A DNA stretch of 64,000 bases from Flavobacterium sp. CF136 (GCF_000282055.1 NZ_AKJZ01000107.1:1-64000), one strand, 5' to 3'. Positions 43,729-52,628 are shown, numbered from the stretch's first letter. Numbers and translations: made by a program. Notes: generated by a model from the letters alone, not told the origin.

Positions 43729-44763
43729 CTAAGAATATTGATTATATCTTTCTAAACTTTCTTTCTCCATCTGAGCAATAAAAAGAGTAAAGTCTTCTTT
43801 GTTGTTTTTTATTTGTTCAGCCTTAAACGATTGATAATTTTCGTAATCTTCTTTTTTTATATTAACAATCAGATACCCTTTTTGCATTAAGATCAGGTTT
43901 AGTATTAATCTTGAAACTTTTCCGTTGCCATTAGCAAAAGGCTGGATTTTTAAAAGGCGTTCGTATATTTCTGCTCCTAAAACTATCGGATGAAGTCTGT
44001 TCTTATTGATTTCATACCAAATAAAAGACTCTTCAATCTCTTTGGAAATCACAGGTGGTGATAGAGAAATATCACTATTGTCATTGGTTATGTCCTGTTC
44101 TTTTCTGTAACATCCTGCTTCTTCCGGAATAATTCCTCTCAGGAGTAAATTATGAATTGATAAAAGATCCCGTTCGTTCAACGAATTATTTTTTTTGATT
44201 AAATCTTTTATAAAACCAATAGCTTCCTGATGGTTAATTATTTCAAGATGTTCGCGCATACTTTTTCCGGAAATTGTTAATCCTTCATTAACAACCATTT
44301 TAGTCTCGCGAAGGGTCATTGTATTTCCTTCTGTTCGATTACTTTCAAAAGTATATTCGAGTTCAAGAGTTTTTATGTTTTTACGATCTTCGTTTTGGCG
44401 AAAAGTATCCATTTTGGTTTTCAGAATATCAATTTCTTTTAATATTTTTTCTAACGCATCGGATAATTCTATTTTAGAAACGGATTTTTTATATTTAAGT
44501 TCTTGTTCAGCAACAGCAAGAGCTTTTAAAGCAAACTCCTCATTTTCAATTTCATTTAAAATTTTTTCCTTTAGCCAGGCAATTATCAAAGTTTCATAAT
44601 CAATTTCTAAAAGTTCGGCTAATTTGATTACTTGTTCTTTGGTTGGTTTTCGCGTACCACTTTCAAATTTACTTATCAAAGCCTGGTCAATACTAAGTAA
44701 TTGTGCTACTTCTCTGGTTTTTAACCCTTTTTTTTCTCTGCCATTTTTAAGAAGTGATTTCAT
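43729..44763 (-). CDS. Fic family protein with N-terminal XRE domain and altered active site
   Basis: A 344-residue protein. Residues 1-60 form an XRE helix-turn-helix (REKKGLKTREVAQLLSIDQA, then ISKFESGTRKPT). A linker coiled coil (about 62-130) leads to a Fic domain. The inhibitory motif SNRTEGN (141-147) fits the [S/T]xxxE[G/N] pattern of self-inhibited Fic proteins. The active-site loop is QPFANGNGKVSR (274-285), where the usual HPFxDGNGRxxR has H replaced by Q274 (codon CAG), D by N278 and R by K282. Loss of the catalytic histidine suggests weak or different chemistry, or a purely DNA-binding/regulatory role. Stand-alone gene beside a REP-like repeat. Family firm; activity doubtful. Confidence 0.88.
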   Translation of the reverse strand: MKSLLKNGREKKGLKTREVAQLLSIDQALISKFESGTRKPTKEQVIKLAELLEIDYETLIIAWLKEKILNEIENEEFALKALAVAEQELKYKKSVSKIELSDALEKILKEIDILKTKMDTFRQNEDRKNIKTLELEYTFESNRTEGNTMTLRETKMVVNEGLTISGKSMREHLEIINHQEAIGFIKDLIKKNNSLNERDLLSIHNLLLRGIIPEEAGCYRKEQDITNDNSDISLSPPVISKEIEESFIWYEINKNRLHPIVLGAEIYERLLKIQPFANGNGKVSRLILNLILMQKGYLIVNIKKEDYENYQSFKAEQIKNNKEDFTLFIAQMEKESLERYNQYS

Positions 44764-44822
44764 AATTAAAAGTTTTTTTTTAAAATTGTCCTGACATATT
44801 TTGTCATAAAATTTAAAATAAA

Positions 44823-44849
44823 AAAAGCAATATCAAAAATATTGCTTTT
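44823..44849 (-). terminator. Terminator of smpB
   Basis: AAAAGCAATAT (44823-44833) pairs perfectly with ATATTGCTTTT (44839-44849) around a 5-base loop, with more A upstream giving T on the minus-strand exit side. It lies 40 bases past the smpB stop. Confidence 0.8.
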
Positions 44850-44888
44850 CAAAATACTATTATTTTAAGTACGGTTAATACTTTTAGA

Positions 44889-45344
44889 TTAATTGAACGC
44901 TTTTTTAATTCGGTCCAAATCACGTTTGGTATCTTGTTCTTTTAAAGATTCACGTTTGTCGTAGTTTTTCTTTCCTTTGCAAAGACCAATTTGAAGTTTG
45001 GCAAGTCCCTTTTCGTTTGTAAATAATTTTAGGGGAACTATAGTCAATCCTTTTGCCTGAACACTTTTTTGAAGATTTTTTAATTCTTTTCTATTTAAAA
45101 GCAATTTTCTTTCGCTTCTTGATTTATGATTAAATTGGTTCCCAAAAGCATATTCTTCAATATAAGTATTGATTGCAAATAGCTCATTGTTACTGAATTC
45201 ACAAAAACTCTCAGTAATATTTGCTTTTCCTAACCGGATAGATTTTATTTCAGTTCCTGCCAAAACAATTCCAGCAGTATAGGTATCGATTATTTCATAA
45301 TCAAACCGGGCTCTTTTATTAAATATATTGACAGTTTTTAACAT
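44889..45344 (-). CDS. smpB: SsrA-binding protein SmpB
   Basis: A 151-residue tmRNA-binding protein needed for rescue of stalled ribosomes. The OB-fold start NKRARFDYEIIDTYTAGIVL, AGTEIKSIRLGKANITESFC and the basic end CKGKKNYDKRESLKEQDTKR, the tail that enters the decoding centre, are complete. Divergent from the VF530 gene at 45415. No ssrA (tmRNA) gene is visible in the window. Confidence 0.96.
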   Translation of the reverse strand: MLKTVNIFNKRARFDYEIIDTYTAGIVLAGTEIKSIRLGKANITESFCEFSNNELFAINTYIEEYAFGNQFNHKSRSERKLLLNRKELKNLQKSVQAKGLTIVPLKLFTNEKGLAKLQIGLCKGKKNYDKRESLKEQDTKRDLDRIKKAFN

Positions 45345-45381
45345 AGGTTGACAAATTTAGTAACAAATAAATGAAAGCGCA

Positions 45382-45410
45382 ATTGTTTTTGTATAAATGA
45401 TATAAATTTG
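45382..45410 (+). promoter_or_regulatory. Candidate promoter giving a nearly leaderless VF530 mRNA
   Basis: ATTG (45382-45385), a 17-base spacer, then TAAATTTG (45403-45410), which fits TAnnTTTG. The ATG follows only four bases later at 45415. If the box is used, transcription starts at or next to the start codon. Confidence 0.45.
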
Positions 45411-45414
45411 CAGT

Positions 45415-45648
45415 ATGGAAAAGCAAAAATCACAAGATCCGTTGCATGGGATTACACTTCAAAAAATTGTGGAAAAATTAGTAGATCATTATGGTTTTGA
45501 TACTTTGGGAGAATTAATTTCAATTAAATGTTTTAATGAAAATCCCAGTGTAAAATCCAGCTTAACTTTTTTAAGAAAAACCGATTGGGCCAGAAAAAAA
45601 GTTGAAGAGCTATATTTGAATTCGCTTTCTAAATTTTCAGGAAATTAA
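45415..45648 (+). CDS. VF530 (DUF2132) family DNA-binding protein
   Basis: A 77-residue protein: DPLHGITLQKIVEKLVDHYG, FDTLGELISIKCFNENPSVK and SSLTFLRKTDWARKKVEELY. This is the full VF530/DUF2132 pattern (PL.G.tLe.iv..Lv..yGw..L...i.i.CF...PsikSSLkFLRkTpWAR.kVE.lY). VF530 proteins are small helical proteins with proposed DNA binding. The stop overlaps the convergent gene at 45645 by four bases. Promoter spacing suggests a leaderless message. Confidence 0.93.
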   Translation: MEKQKSQDPLHGITLQKIVEKLVDHYGFDTLGELISIKCFNENPSVKSSLTFLRKTDWARKKVEELYLNSLSKFSGN

Positions 45649-46202
45649 TTTAATTTATAAGAAATCATAACTCCGCCACGATAGGGTAACCATTCACCAC
45701 TTTTATCCCAATTTTTTACACTTTCATAGCTTCCTGGAGTTCCGTCATTGTAATGGCCTTCATAGAATCCCTGGTGCCAGCCGCCGCCTACAAAAATATC
45801 CAACAGCAATTTATCACTTAGCTTCTTATTGTAACCTATTGTAGCACCAAATCTGTATCCAAAACCTGTTTCGTAATTATTGGTATCCCAATAGTTCCAT
45901 TTTTGAAGTTCATAAGTATCAAATCCGGCATTTATACCTGCATAAAAACCATTGTATTTTTCTTTAAAATGGTAACGGATCTCAGGCGTCAGAAGCAAAA
46001 ATTTCATTGGTTTTTTACCATCGAAAGAAGCCCAAAAAGAAGCCATTACATCAAAACTAAAAGTAGTTTTTTCTCCAATGCTTGTTTCTACTCCAACGTT
46101 TGGAACTAAGACTAATGCTGTAGCTGCATTAAATTTTATGTAAGTTTGGCTCTGTAATTGAATAGAAAATATAAGGGCAATTATAAAAAGTATTTTTTTC
46201 AT
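45645..46202 (-). CDS. DUF3575 outer membrane protein
   Basis: A 185-residue exported protein, signal peptide ending IQLQSQ. YIKFNAATALVLVPNVGVET, LLTPEIRYHFKEKYNGFYAG and a long Trp/Tyr-rich middle (QKWNYWDTNNYETGFGYRFG) fit the DUF3575 family of small beta-barrels. It ends in the strand GGVMISYKLN. The stop codons of this gene and VF530 overlap on opposite strands. Role unknown; in other Bacteroidota DUF3575 proteins sit with surface appendage or minor fimbrial genes, but none are here. Confidence 0.8.
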   Translation of the reverse strand: MKKILFIIALIFSIQLQSQTYIKFNAATALVLVPNVGVETSIGEKTTFSFDVMASFWASFDGKKPMKFLLLTPEIRYHFKEKYNGFYAGINAGFDTYELQKWNYWDTNNYETGFGYRFGATIGYNKKLSDKLLLDIFVGGGWHQGFYEGHYNDGTPGSYESVKNWDKSGEWLPYRGGVMISYKLN

Positions 46203-46298
46203 TCAGTTTTGTAAATATGATTTTGCGTGCAAATATAGCGCAAACAAATAATTACTATTGCCGAAATGAAATTATTTGATAAAATTTATTTCTAAAAA

Positions 46299-46850
46299 TC
46301 ATTTACTGTTTAATAATGAATAAATTACCTTATCAAGAAACTTTCCTTCATAAAATTCCGCTTCTTTTAAATGTGCCTCTTTAACAAAACCACATTTTTG
46401 TAAAACCTTTTCAGAAGCAAAGTTTTCAGGGTCAATTACAGCTTCAATAGAATGTAATTTTAAATCATCAAAGCCATACGCAATTAACCGATTTACTGCT
46501 TCAGAAATAATTCCTTTACCGTGATATTCAGGTAATAACATATAGCCAATTTCGGCACGATAATTTTCAGGCTGCATTCTGTAATATCCAATAATACCAA
46601 GAACTCTGGAATCGCCTTTCAAGGTTATTCCCCAATTAATACCTATGTTCGAAGTGATTTTTTCTTCAATCATTGCAACATGCTCGAGTGCATCTTCAGT
46701 AGTTTTTACCAAAGGCCTTGGAATATATTTCATTGTTTCCGGATTTGAACGTAATTCAAATACTTCATTAACATCATCGTTTGTGATTCGTCTTAAAATT
46801 AAACGTTCAGTTTCTATAACAGGAAAAGGAGTAAAATTAAAATTCAGCAT
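46299..46850 (-). CDS. GNAT family N-acetyltransferase (RimJ/RimL-like)
   Basis: A 183-residue cytoplasmic acetyltransferase. FPVIETERLILRRITNDDVN at the start, GIIGYYRMQPENYRAEIGYM, the acetyl-CoA loop LLPEYHGKGIISEAVNRLIA and NFASEKVLQKCGFVKEAHLK near the end are the RimJ/RimL-type GNAT pattern. These act on ribosomal protein N-termini or small molecules; the substrate cannot be told here. It lies downstream of the symporter gene on the same strand (68 bases) and could share its transcript. Confidence 0.92.
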   Translation of the reverse strand: MLNFNFTPFPVIETERLILRRITNDDVNEVFELRSNPETMKYIPRPLVKTTEDALEHVAMIEEKITSNIGINWGITLKGDSRVLGIIGYYRMQPENYRAEIGYMLLPEYHGKGIISEAVNRLIAYGFDDLKLHSIEAVIDPENFASEKVLQKCGFVKEAHLKEAEFYEGKFLDKVIYSLLNSK

Positions 46851-46918
46851 ATAATTAAAGATATTATTTGATAAACAAGTTTGAAATGAATCTATTTTGA
46901 ATTGATGTTTAACTTAGG

Positions 46919-48649
46919 TTATAACTCATTTAACTCAAGATTATTTCTTTTAAAAAAAGCAATTTGCATAAACAGAGATAATAGAATAGTTAATATTGCG
47001 CCAATAAAATTCAGCCATAAATAACCTAATTTTTCCTGACCACTTGGATAAATATATATCATAAAATAATAAATGATAAAAATAGTGATCTGACTAATAA
47101 TTGCACTGCAAAACATAGATTTGGCCTGAACACGTTTTAAATAAAATCCAACCAAAAAGATTCCTAAAACAGTTCCATAAAATATAGAACCAATAATATT
47201 TACCAGCTGAATTAAATTCTCAAATAAAGTTCCTACACAGGCAAAAAGTATGGCAATAATTCCCCAGAAAAGAGTGAAAAATTTGGTAGCATTCAGATAA
47301 TGTTTTTCCGATTTTTCGTTTTTTAGATTACGCTTATAAATATCAATTGCGGTAGTAGAAGCTAATGCATTTAATCCTGAAGCTGTTGAAGACATTGCTG
47401 CCGAAAGAATCACAGCGAGTAATAAACCGATAAGTCCTTTAGGTAAATAATGCAGGATGAAATGAAAAAACACATAATCTTTATCATTAGTTTCACTGTT
47501 ACTGTCAGCTTTAGAAATAATTTCTTTGGCCCGGTCGCGTAAGTCCTTTTCCTTGTTTGATAATGTAACCAATTCTTTTCGCAAAATCGGATTGTCATAA
47601 TCCTGATTCAATTGTTCGATATACAAGAGATTAATCACTTTTTTATCTTCAGAAAGTTTATTTAGTTTGTTTTCTAAAACATGATACTCATCTTTATAAG
47701 CTGATTTTTCAATGATAATTTTATTATTGGGATTAAAATTGAGAGGTACAGGATTGAATTGAAAAAACACAAAAACCATCACTCCCGTCAGTAATATAAA
47801 AAACTGCATCGGAACTTTTAACAGTCCGTTCATGATCAATCCCATCTGGCTTTCTTTAACCGATTTTCCGGATAAATAACGTCCAACCTGTGATTGATCT
47901 GTTCCGAAATAAGCAAGTGCAAGAAAAAAGCCTCCTGTGATTCCGCTCCAGATTGTATATTTTTCTTCGGGATTAAAGGAAAAATCTACAATATTCATTT
48001 TGTCATTTGCACCGGCAATATGCATTGCGCTTGAAAATGTCATGTCCTGAGGCAAATAATGAAGGATTAGGAAAAAGGTGATAAACATTCCGGTCATAAT
48101 CACAAACATTTGCTGCTTTTGAGTCACATTTACGGCTTTTGTTCCTCCGGAAAAAGTATAAACAATAACTAAAAGACCAATAATAATATTCATGAAAGTT
48201 AAATTCCAGCCTAAAAGTGCCGAGAGGATAATTGCCGGTGCATATATAGTCAGCCCCGTTCCCAATCCTCTTTGAACTAAAAACAAAATGGCTGCCAATG
48301 AACGTGTTTTTACATCAAATCGCTTTTCCAAAAACTCATATGCGGTAAATACTTTGTGTTTATGGTATAGTGGAATAAAAGTTACACAAATAACAATCAT
48401 TGCAATTGGTAATCCGAAGTAGAATTGCACAAACCCCATTCCGTCATGATAAGCCTGACCCGGAGTAGATAAAAAAGTAATCGCACTGGCCTGAGTAGCC
48501 ATGACTGAAAGACCTACTGTGTACCATGGTGTTTCATTATTTCCTAAAATAAAGTCCTCAACATTTTTACTTCCTTTGGTTTTCCAGGAGCCATATCCTA
48601 CAATAAACAGAAGAGTAACAATTAGTACAATCCAATCAAATAGTTGCAT
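46919..48649 (-). CDS. Sodium:solute symporter (SSS family)
   Basis: A 576-residue inner membrane transporter with about 13-14 helices. QLFDWIVLIVTLLFIVGYGS opens it, followed by NVEDFILGNNETPWYTVGLS and MATQASAITFLSTPGQAYHD, the SSS motifs near the sodium site, and later YTFSGGTKAVNVTQKQQMFV and FGTDQSQVGRYLSGKS. A soluble, charged insert of roughly 90 residues between helices (about 310-395, YHVLENKLNKLSEDKKVINL) is unusual but known in flavobacterial members. It starts three bases after the 35-aa microprotein gene and lies behind the PIG-L gene, so all three form an operon. The solute is probably a sugar or amino sugar, by context. Confidence 0.92.
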   Translation of the reverse strand: MQLFDWIVLIVTLLFIVGYGSWKTKGSKNVEDFILGNNETPWYTVGLSVMATQASAITFLSTPGQAYHDGMGFVQFYFGLPIAMIVICVTFIPLYHKHKVFTAYEFLEKRFDVKTRSLAAILFLVQRGLGTGLTIYAPAIILSALLGWNLTFMNIIIGLLVIVYTFSGGTKAVNVTQKQQMFVIMTGMFITFFLILHYLPQDMTFSSAMHIAGANDKMNIVDFSFNPEEKYTIWSGITGGFFLALAYFGTDQSQVGRYLSGKSVKESQMGLIMNGLLKVPMQFFILLTGVMVFVFFQFNPVPLNFNPNNKIIIEKSAYKDEYHVLENKLNKLSEDKKVINLLYIEQLNQDYDNPILRKELVTLSNKEKDLRDRAKEIISKADSNSETNDKDYVFFHFILHYLPKGLIGLLLAVILSAAMSSTASGLNALASTTAIDIYKRNLKNEKSEKHYLNATKFFTLFWGIIAILFACVGTLFENLIQLVNIIGSIFYGTVLGIFLVGFYLKRVQAKSMFCSAIISQITIFIIYYFMIYIYPSGQEKLGYLWLNFIGAILTILLSLFMQIAFFKRNNLELNEL

Positions 48650-48652
48650 AGT

Positions 48653-48760
48653 TTATGAGTATAATTGCATGATTAAGAAAAAAATAACAATGTAAATTGC
48701 ATTAGCAACCAATACATACGTGTAGCTTTTTTTCCATTTTTTTTGTTTTTTAGCTTCCAT
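48653..48760 (-). CDS. 35-aa single-pass membrane microprotein
   Basis: A very short frame, ATG read from 48760 and TAA at 48653, reading MEAKKQKKWKKSYTYVLVAN then AIYIVIFFLIMQLYS. A strongly basic N-terminus (nine K in eleven residues nearly) is followed by one hydrophobic helix, so it should insert with its N-terminus inside. It is packed between the PIG-L stop (13 bases) and the symporter start (3 bases) on the same strand, which is too tight to be chance. It may be an accessory subunit of the symporter. Function unknown. Confidence 0.7.
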   Translation of the reverse strand: MEAKKQKKWKKSYTYVLVANAIYIVIFFLIMQLYS

Positions 48761-48773
48761 TTTCTGACTGTTT

Positions 48774-51308
48774 TTAAGGCTTTAATTCTTGTTTAGGAGC
48801 TTCTATAGGTTGTTTTAACGAAATAATATTCGATAATAATCGGTAAGCACCCGAAACTCCTTCCGGCAATTCTCTAAAAAAACTTAGACCAGTGTAAATA
48901 TAGTATCCTTTTCCATAAGGAGCGATCAATAAAGCACCATCTTTTGATGATTCACCCTTATCATGTGAGGATATAATAGGAGTAAAGGCACGATCATATT
49001 GATCCGGATAATATAAGCCCTGCTCTTGTGTCCAGCCTTCAAAATCTTTTGTACTGATTTTGTTTGGCGTGTTTAAAACAGGATGATTAGGTGCTAAAAA
49101 TGTAATTTTTGCATTCTCTTCTGTTACACGATCATTCGAAATTTTAAGTGGATATGGTGCAATCTTATCTGTAATAAGTTTTCCATTTGTATTGTATTGC
49201 ACAATCATTGTTTTTCCTCTTTTTACAAAATCAAAAAGAATCGATTGTTTGTTGGCTAAAGCATTTACAGTGTTATAGGCACGTATTCCTGTTATGACAA
49301 CATTAAAGGAGTCTAATTTTTCAGGTGTAATTTCTTCCGGTTTCAAAATGATTACCTTATATCCCATTTGGGCCAGACTTTCCGGGACTTCATCGCCAGC
49401 ACCCATTACATAGCCAATTGTATCGCCTGTAGTCTTTAAATCGATTTTTAAGAATTTTGATTCGGCTGGTTTCAAAACCATTTGTTTTGTAATATGACCA
49501 AAATCGATTATAGTTTCGTCTTTGTCAAAGCGCTGATCGTCAATAATAACGATGCTTTTTGCGATAGCTTCTTCCGGGTTTGACGGAGGGATAACTTCAA
49601 AATAAAAAGTTTGCTCCATACCTTTTTTATCTAATGAAAACGGAATTTGTTTTGGAGAAACTATCCAGTTTTTAGGCAATTCCAGTTGTAAATTTCCTTT
49701 AACGGCATCTTTACCGGCACGGACTTTTACCGGAATCATTTTACTTTTATTATCTTTAAAAATGAGAACTTTTTCAAGTATAGAAGAGGTAACTTCCGGT
49801 ACAATATCAAGAAAATTGTACATTTCGCCTTTTACTCCGTCGTTGTATTTATAGACTACAGTTCTTTCAAAGGGAATATCAACACCATTAATTCTCACAT
49901 TAAAAATAACTTTTACTTCTCGGATAATATCCGGAAGTCCTATGTTTTCCTGATTAGAAACCGTATACATTCCAACACTGGCTTTTTCTTTCAACCAATA
50001 GGGCTGAGTATATTCGATTGTGTCGGGAAGCTGTATTTCAAGTTTTAATCGTTGGTCTATATTGTTTTTTAAGATAAAACTCTTTTTAATCGTGGTTATG
50101 TTGTCTGGTAACGAAGTTAAGCCTGTCAATTGCATTTCAATAGAGCATCTGTTAATGGCTTCGAGATTTAATTTAATTGTATTTCCGGGCGTAGCTTCCT
50201 GTTCCTCTGCAACAGCCTCTAAATATAAACCCGAACTGGAGGCGATGATGTTTTTTATAGCATCCGATTTTATATCTTTCCAATGGGTATCTTCCAAATC
50301 CTGAATCATTGAATACGCTTTTACCAAATCTGGAATACTGGCTGATGGATTGCTGAAATTGTAATTTGCAATAATTTTAGAAATCAATTCACCAATCGAC
50401 TTTCCATTTTTTACACGATTCCATGAAGTATCAATCCCATCAAACAAATCATTGCGGTTTTGTGGAGTTTCACCATTGATAAGTTCCAAATATTCCGATT
50501 CATCACCACGGCTTCCTGTACTTCCGAAACCTTGGGACTGATGACGGCTGCGGCTTAAAGCGGCAATTTCCTGATTAGATTTCCCTATTCCGGAATAATA
50601 AACTCCCGTTTGTAATGTGGTAAATTTGGACTTATTAGCAGCATCAAACTTTTCCTGACTTCCGTAAAACCACCAGGAAGTATTAAAAAATTGACGTTTA
50701 ACCTGCCAGGGAGTTACATATTTCAGTTGTTCCGGATATATTTTAGTATTATTTGTCAAATCAAAACTCTCAACACTTAACATTGCTGATGAAGTATGGT
50801 GTCCGTGGGTTGTTCCCGGCGAACGATGGTCAAAACGGTTGATAATTACATCAGGCTGAAATTTCCTGATTGTCCAGATTACATCGGCAAGGACCTTATC
50901 TTTATCCCAAATCTTTAAAGTCTCATCTGGGTTTTTTGAATAACCAAAATCATTGGCACGCGAAAAAAACTGTTCACCACCATCAATTTTTCGGGCTTCA
51001 ATTAATTCCTGGGTTCTGATAACCCCCAGTAATTCACGCAATTGAGAACCAATTAAATTTTGACCTCCATCACCTCGGGTTAGTGATAAATAACCTGTTC
51101 TGGCATTTACTTCATTCGATAAATACGAAATCAAACGCGTATTTTCATCATCAGGATGTGCTGCAATATATAGAACCGAACCCAAAAAGTTTAATTTTCT
51201 AATTTGATTATAAATCTCAACAGAATTCGGTTTTTGTGGCTGTTGTGCAAAAGAAATTTGAAGACTGATTAAGAAAACTAAAAATGCCTGTATCTGAGTT
51301 TTTCGCAT
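48774..51308 (-). CDS. Exported large PIG-L family deacetylase
   Basis: An 844-residue protein with a signal peptide (LVFLISLQISFAQQ). The N-terminal PIG-L/LmbE domain has the zinc motif AAHPDDE (H51, D53-D54, E55) and HGHH (168-171) in SPGTTHGHH. A long beta-rich middle (about 360-640, including an NPCBM/Fn3-like KNWIVSPKQIPFSLDKKG) follows, then a GATase1-like C-terminal domain (about 650-830: GYVMGAGDEVPESLAQMGYK, VVITGIRAYNTV). PIG-L enzymes remove acetyl groups from N-acetylglucosamine units. Export and the symporter gene downstream suggest deacetylation of an outside amino sugar before uptake. First gene of the operon. Family firm; substrate inferred. Confidence 0.9.
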   Translation of the reverse strand: MRKTQIQAFLVFLISLQISFAQQPQKPNSVEIYNQIRKLNFLGSVLYIAAHPDDENTRLISYLSNEVNARTGYLSLTRGDGGQNLIGSQLRELLGVIRTQELIEARKIDGGEQFFSRANDFGYSKNPDETLKIWDKDKVLADVIWTIRKFQPDVIINRFDHRSPGTTHGHHTSSAMLSVESFDLTNNTKIYPEQLKYVTPWQVKRQFFNTSWWFYGSQEKFDAANKSKFTTLQTGVYYSGIGKSNQEIAALSRSRHQSQGFGSTGSRGDESEYLELINGETPQNRNDLFDGIDTSWNRVKNGKSIGELISKIIANYNFSNPSASIPDLVKAYSMIQDLEDTHWKDIKSDAIKNIIASSSGLYLEAVAEEQEATPGNTIKLNLEAINRCSIEMQLTGLTSLPDNITTIKKSFILKNNIDQRLKLEIQLPDTIEYTQPYWLKEKASVGMYTVSNQENIGLPDIIREVKVIFNVRINGVDIPFERTVVYKYNDGVKGEMYNFLDIVPEVTSSILEKVLIFKDNKSKMIPVKVRAGKDAVKGNLQLELPKNWIVSPKQIPFSLDKKGMEQTFYFEVIPPSNPEEAIAKSIVIIDDQRFDKDETIIDFGHITKQMVLKPAESKFLKIDLKTTGDTIGYVMGAGDEVPESLAQMGYKVIILKPEEITPEKLDSFNVVITGIRAYNTVNALANKQSILFDFVKRGKTMIVQYNTNGKLITDKIAPYPLKISNDRVTEENAKITFLAPNHPVLNTPNKISTKDFEGWTQEQGLYYPDQYDRAFTPIISSHDKGESSKDGALLIAPYGKGYYIYTGLSFFRELPEGVSGAYRLLSNIISLKQPIEAPKQELKP

Positions 51309-51427
51309 AGTGTGATTAGTATTTTTGAAAGAGCTTCAAAAATACTAATTATATCCTTGAACAGTATTTAAATGAAATGTTAATGTTCAATTTTATTTCA
51401 GATTTTAAAATACGTAATTTATTTTTC

Positions 51428-51510
51428 AGGAGCTATTTCCAGTTGTACACTATATCTTTTGTGGCAAACCCTGCCATAAAAGGATGCCGTTTCCATCTGG
51501 GCTGTGACTT
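51428..51510 (+). repeat. Dispersed repeat, 'GCTATATCTTTT...AAAAGGATGCCG' family, second copy
   Basis: CAGGAGCTATTTCCAGTTGT, ACTATATCTTTTGTGGCA, loop, TGCCATAAAAGGATGCCG, TTTCCATCTGGGCTGTGAC. It matches 42481-42564 in its ends (GGAGCT.TTTCC, CTATATCTTTT, AAAAGGATGCCG, GGGCT.TGACTT) but has a different, still complementary hairpin centre (TTTTGTGGCA with TGCCATAAAA). Lies between acr3 (minus) and the PIG-L gene (minus). Confidence 0.78.
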
Positions 51511-51566
51511 TTTGTTTTCATTAAAAAATCATAGATAAAAACTCAGAACCTTTGTATTTAGTATCC

Positions 51567-52628
51567 CTAAGAAAAATACTTTTTCCTAAACCAAAAAGCG
51601 ACATTTACAAGGGCAATCAAAGCAGGAACTTCAACCAAAGGACCAATAACACCTGCAAAAGCCTGTCCGCTATTAATTCCGAAAACACCTATAGCAACTG
51701 CTATTGCCAATTCAAAGTTGTTTCCTGTGGCTGTAAATGCAATCGCAGTACTTTTTGAATAATCAGCACCAAAATACTTTCCGATAAAAAAGCTAATGAC
51801 AAACATCACAACAAAATAAATCACTAAAGGAATAGCAATCCGAACGACATCCATCGGGATTTGAACAATCAATTTGCCTTTTAGGCTAAACATAATCACA
51901 ATTGTAAATAACAAGGCAACTAGTGTTATAGGAGATATAAAGGCAACATATTTATTCTGAAACCATTCTTTACCTTTAAGTTTTATCAGACTATAACGGC
52001 TTATGAAACCAAGTGCAAAAGGAATTCCTAAATAAATACCAACACTTTCCGCAATTTGCCCAATACTTATATTGACATTAAAGCCTGTATAACCAAAATA
52101 GGGAGGCAAAATAGTGATGAAAATATAAGCGTAAACACTATAAAGTAAAACCTGAAAAATACTGTTTAAGGCTATTAACCCTGCGGCATATTCTCGATTT
52201 CCATCGGCAAGGTCATTCCAGACAACGACCATTGCAATACAGCGCGCCAATCCAATTAATATTAAACCAATCATGTATTCAGGATGTCCTTTTAAAAACA
52301 AAAGTGCCAGTAAAAACATCAAAATTGGTCCCACAATCCAGTTCAGGAATAAAGAAGCGCCCAGAACTTTTGTGTTTTTAAAAACTTCTCCCATTTTTTC
52401 GTATTTCACTTTTGCCAAAGGCGGATACATCATCAGAATAAGCCCAATTGCCAGCGGAATATTTGTAGTTCCACTGGAAAAGGAATTAATAAAATTTCCA
52501 CTCGACGGAATAAAATAACCAATAGAAACACCAATTATTATGGCAATAAAAATCCACAATGTTAGAAAACGATCCCAAAATCCCAGTTTTTTTCTTTCTG
52601 CAATGGGAGCACAATGATTTATAGCCAT
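51567..52628 (-). CDS. arsB: Arsenite efflux transporter Acr3
   Basis: A 353-residue, ten-helix Acr3-type permease that exports arsenite. [20 protein letters not shown] holds the essential cysteine, and [20 protein letters not shown] the conserved glutamate region of the family. The N-terminal cytoplasmic stretch [20 protein letters not shown] is usual for long Acr3 forms. Last gene of the ars operon, 216 bases after arsC; the gap holds a repeat. The symbol acr3 would be equally right. Family call firm. Confidence 0.95.
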   Translation of the reverse strand: MAINHCAPIAERKKLGFWDRFLTLWIFIAIIIGVSIGYFIPSSGNFINSFSSGTTNIPLAIGLILMMYPPLAKVKYEKMGEVFKNTKVLGASLFLNWIVGPILMFLLALLFLKGHPEYMIGLILIGLARCIAMVVVWNDLADGNREYAAGLIALNSIFQVLLYSVYAYIFITILPPYFGYTGFNVNISIGQIAESVGIYLGIPFALGFISRYSLIKLKGKEWFQNKYVAFISPITLVALLFTIVIMFSLKGKLIVQIPMDVVRIAIPLVIYFVVMFVISFFIGKYFGADYSKSTAIAFTATGNNFELAIAVAIGVFGINSGQAFAGVIGPLVEVPALIALVNVAFWFRKKYFS

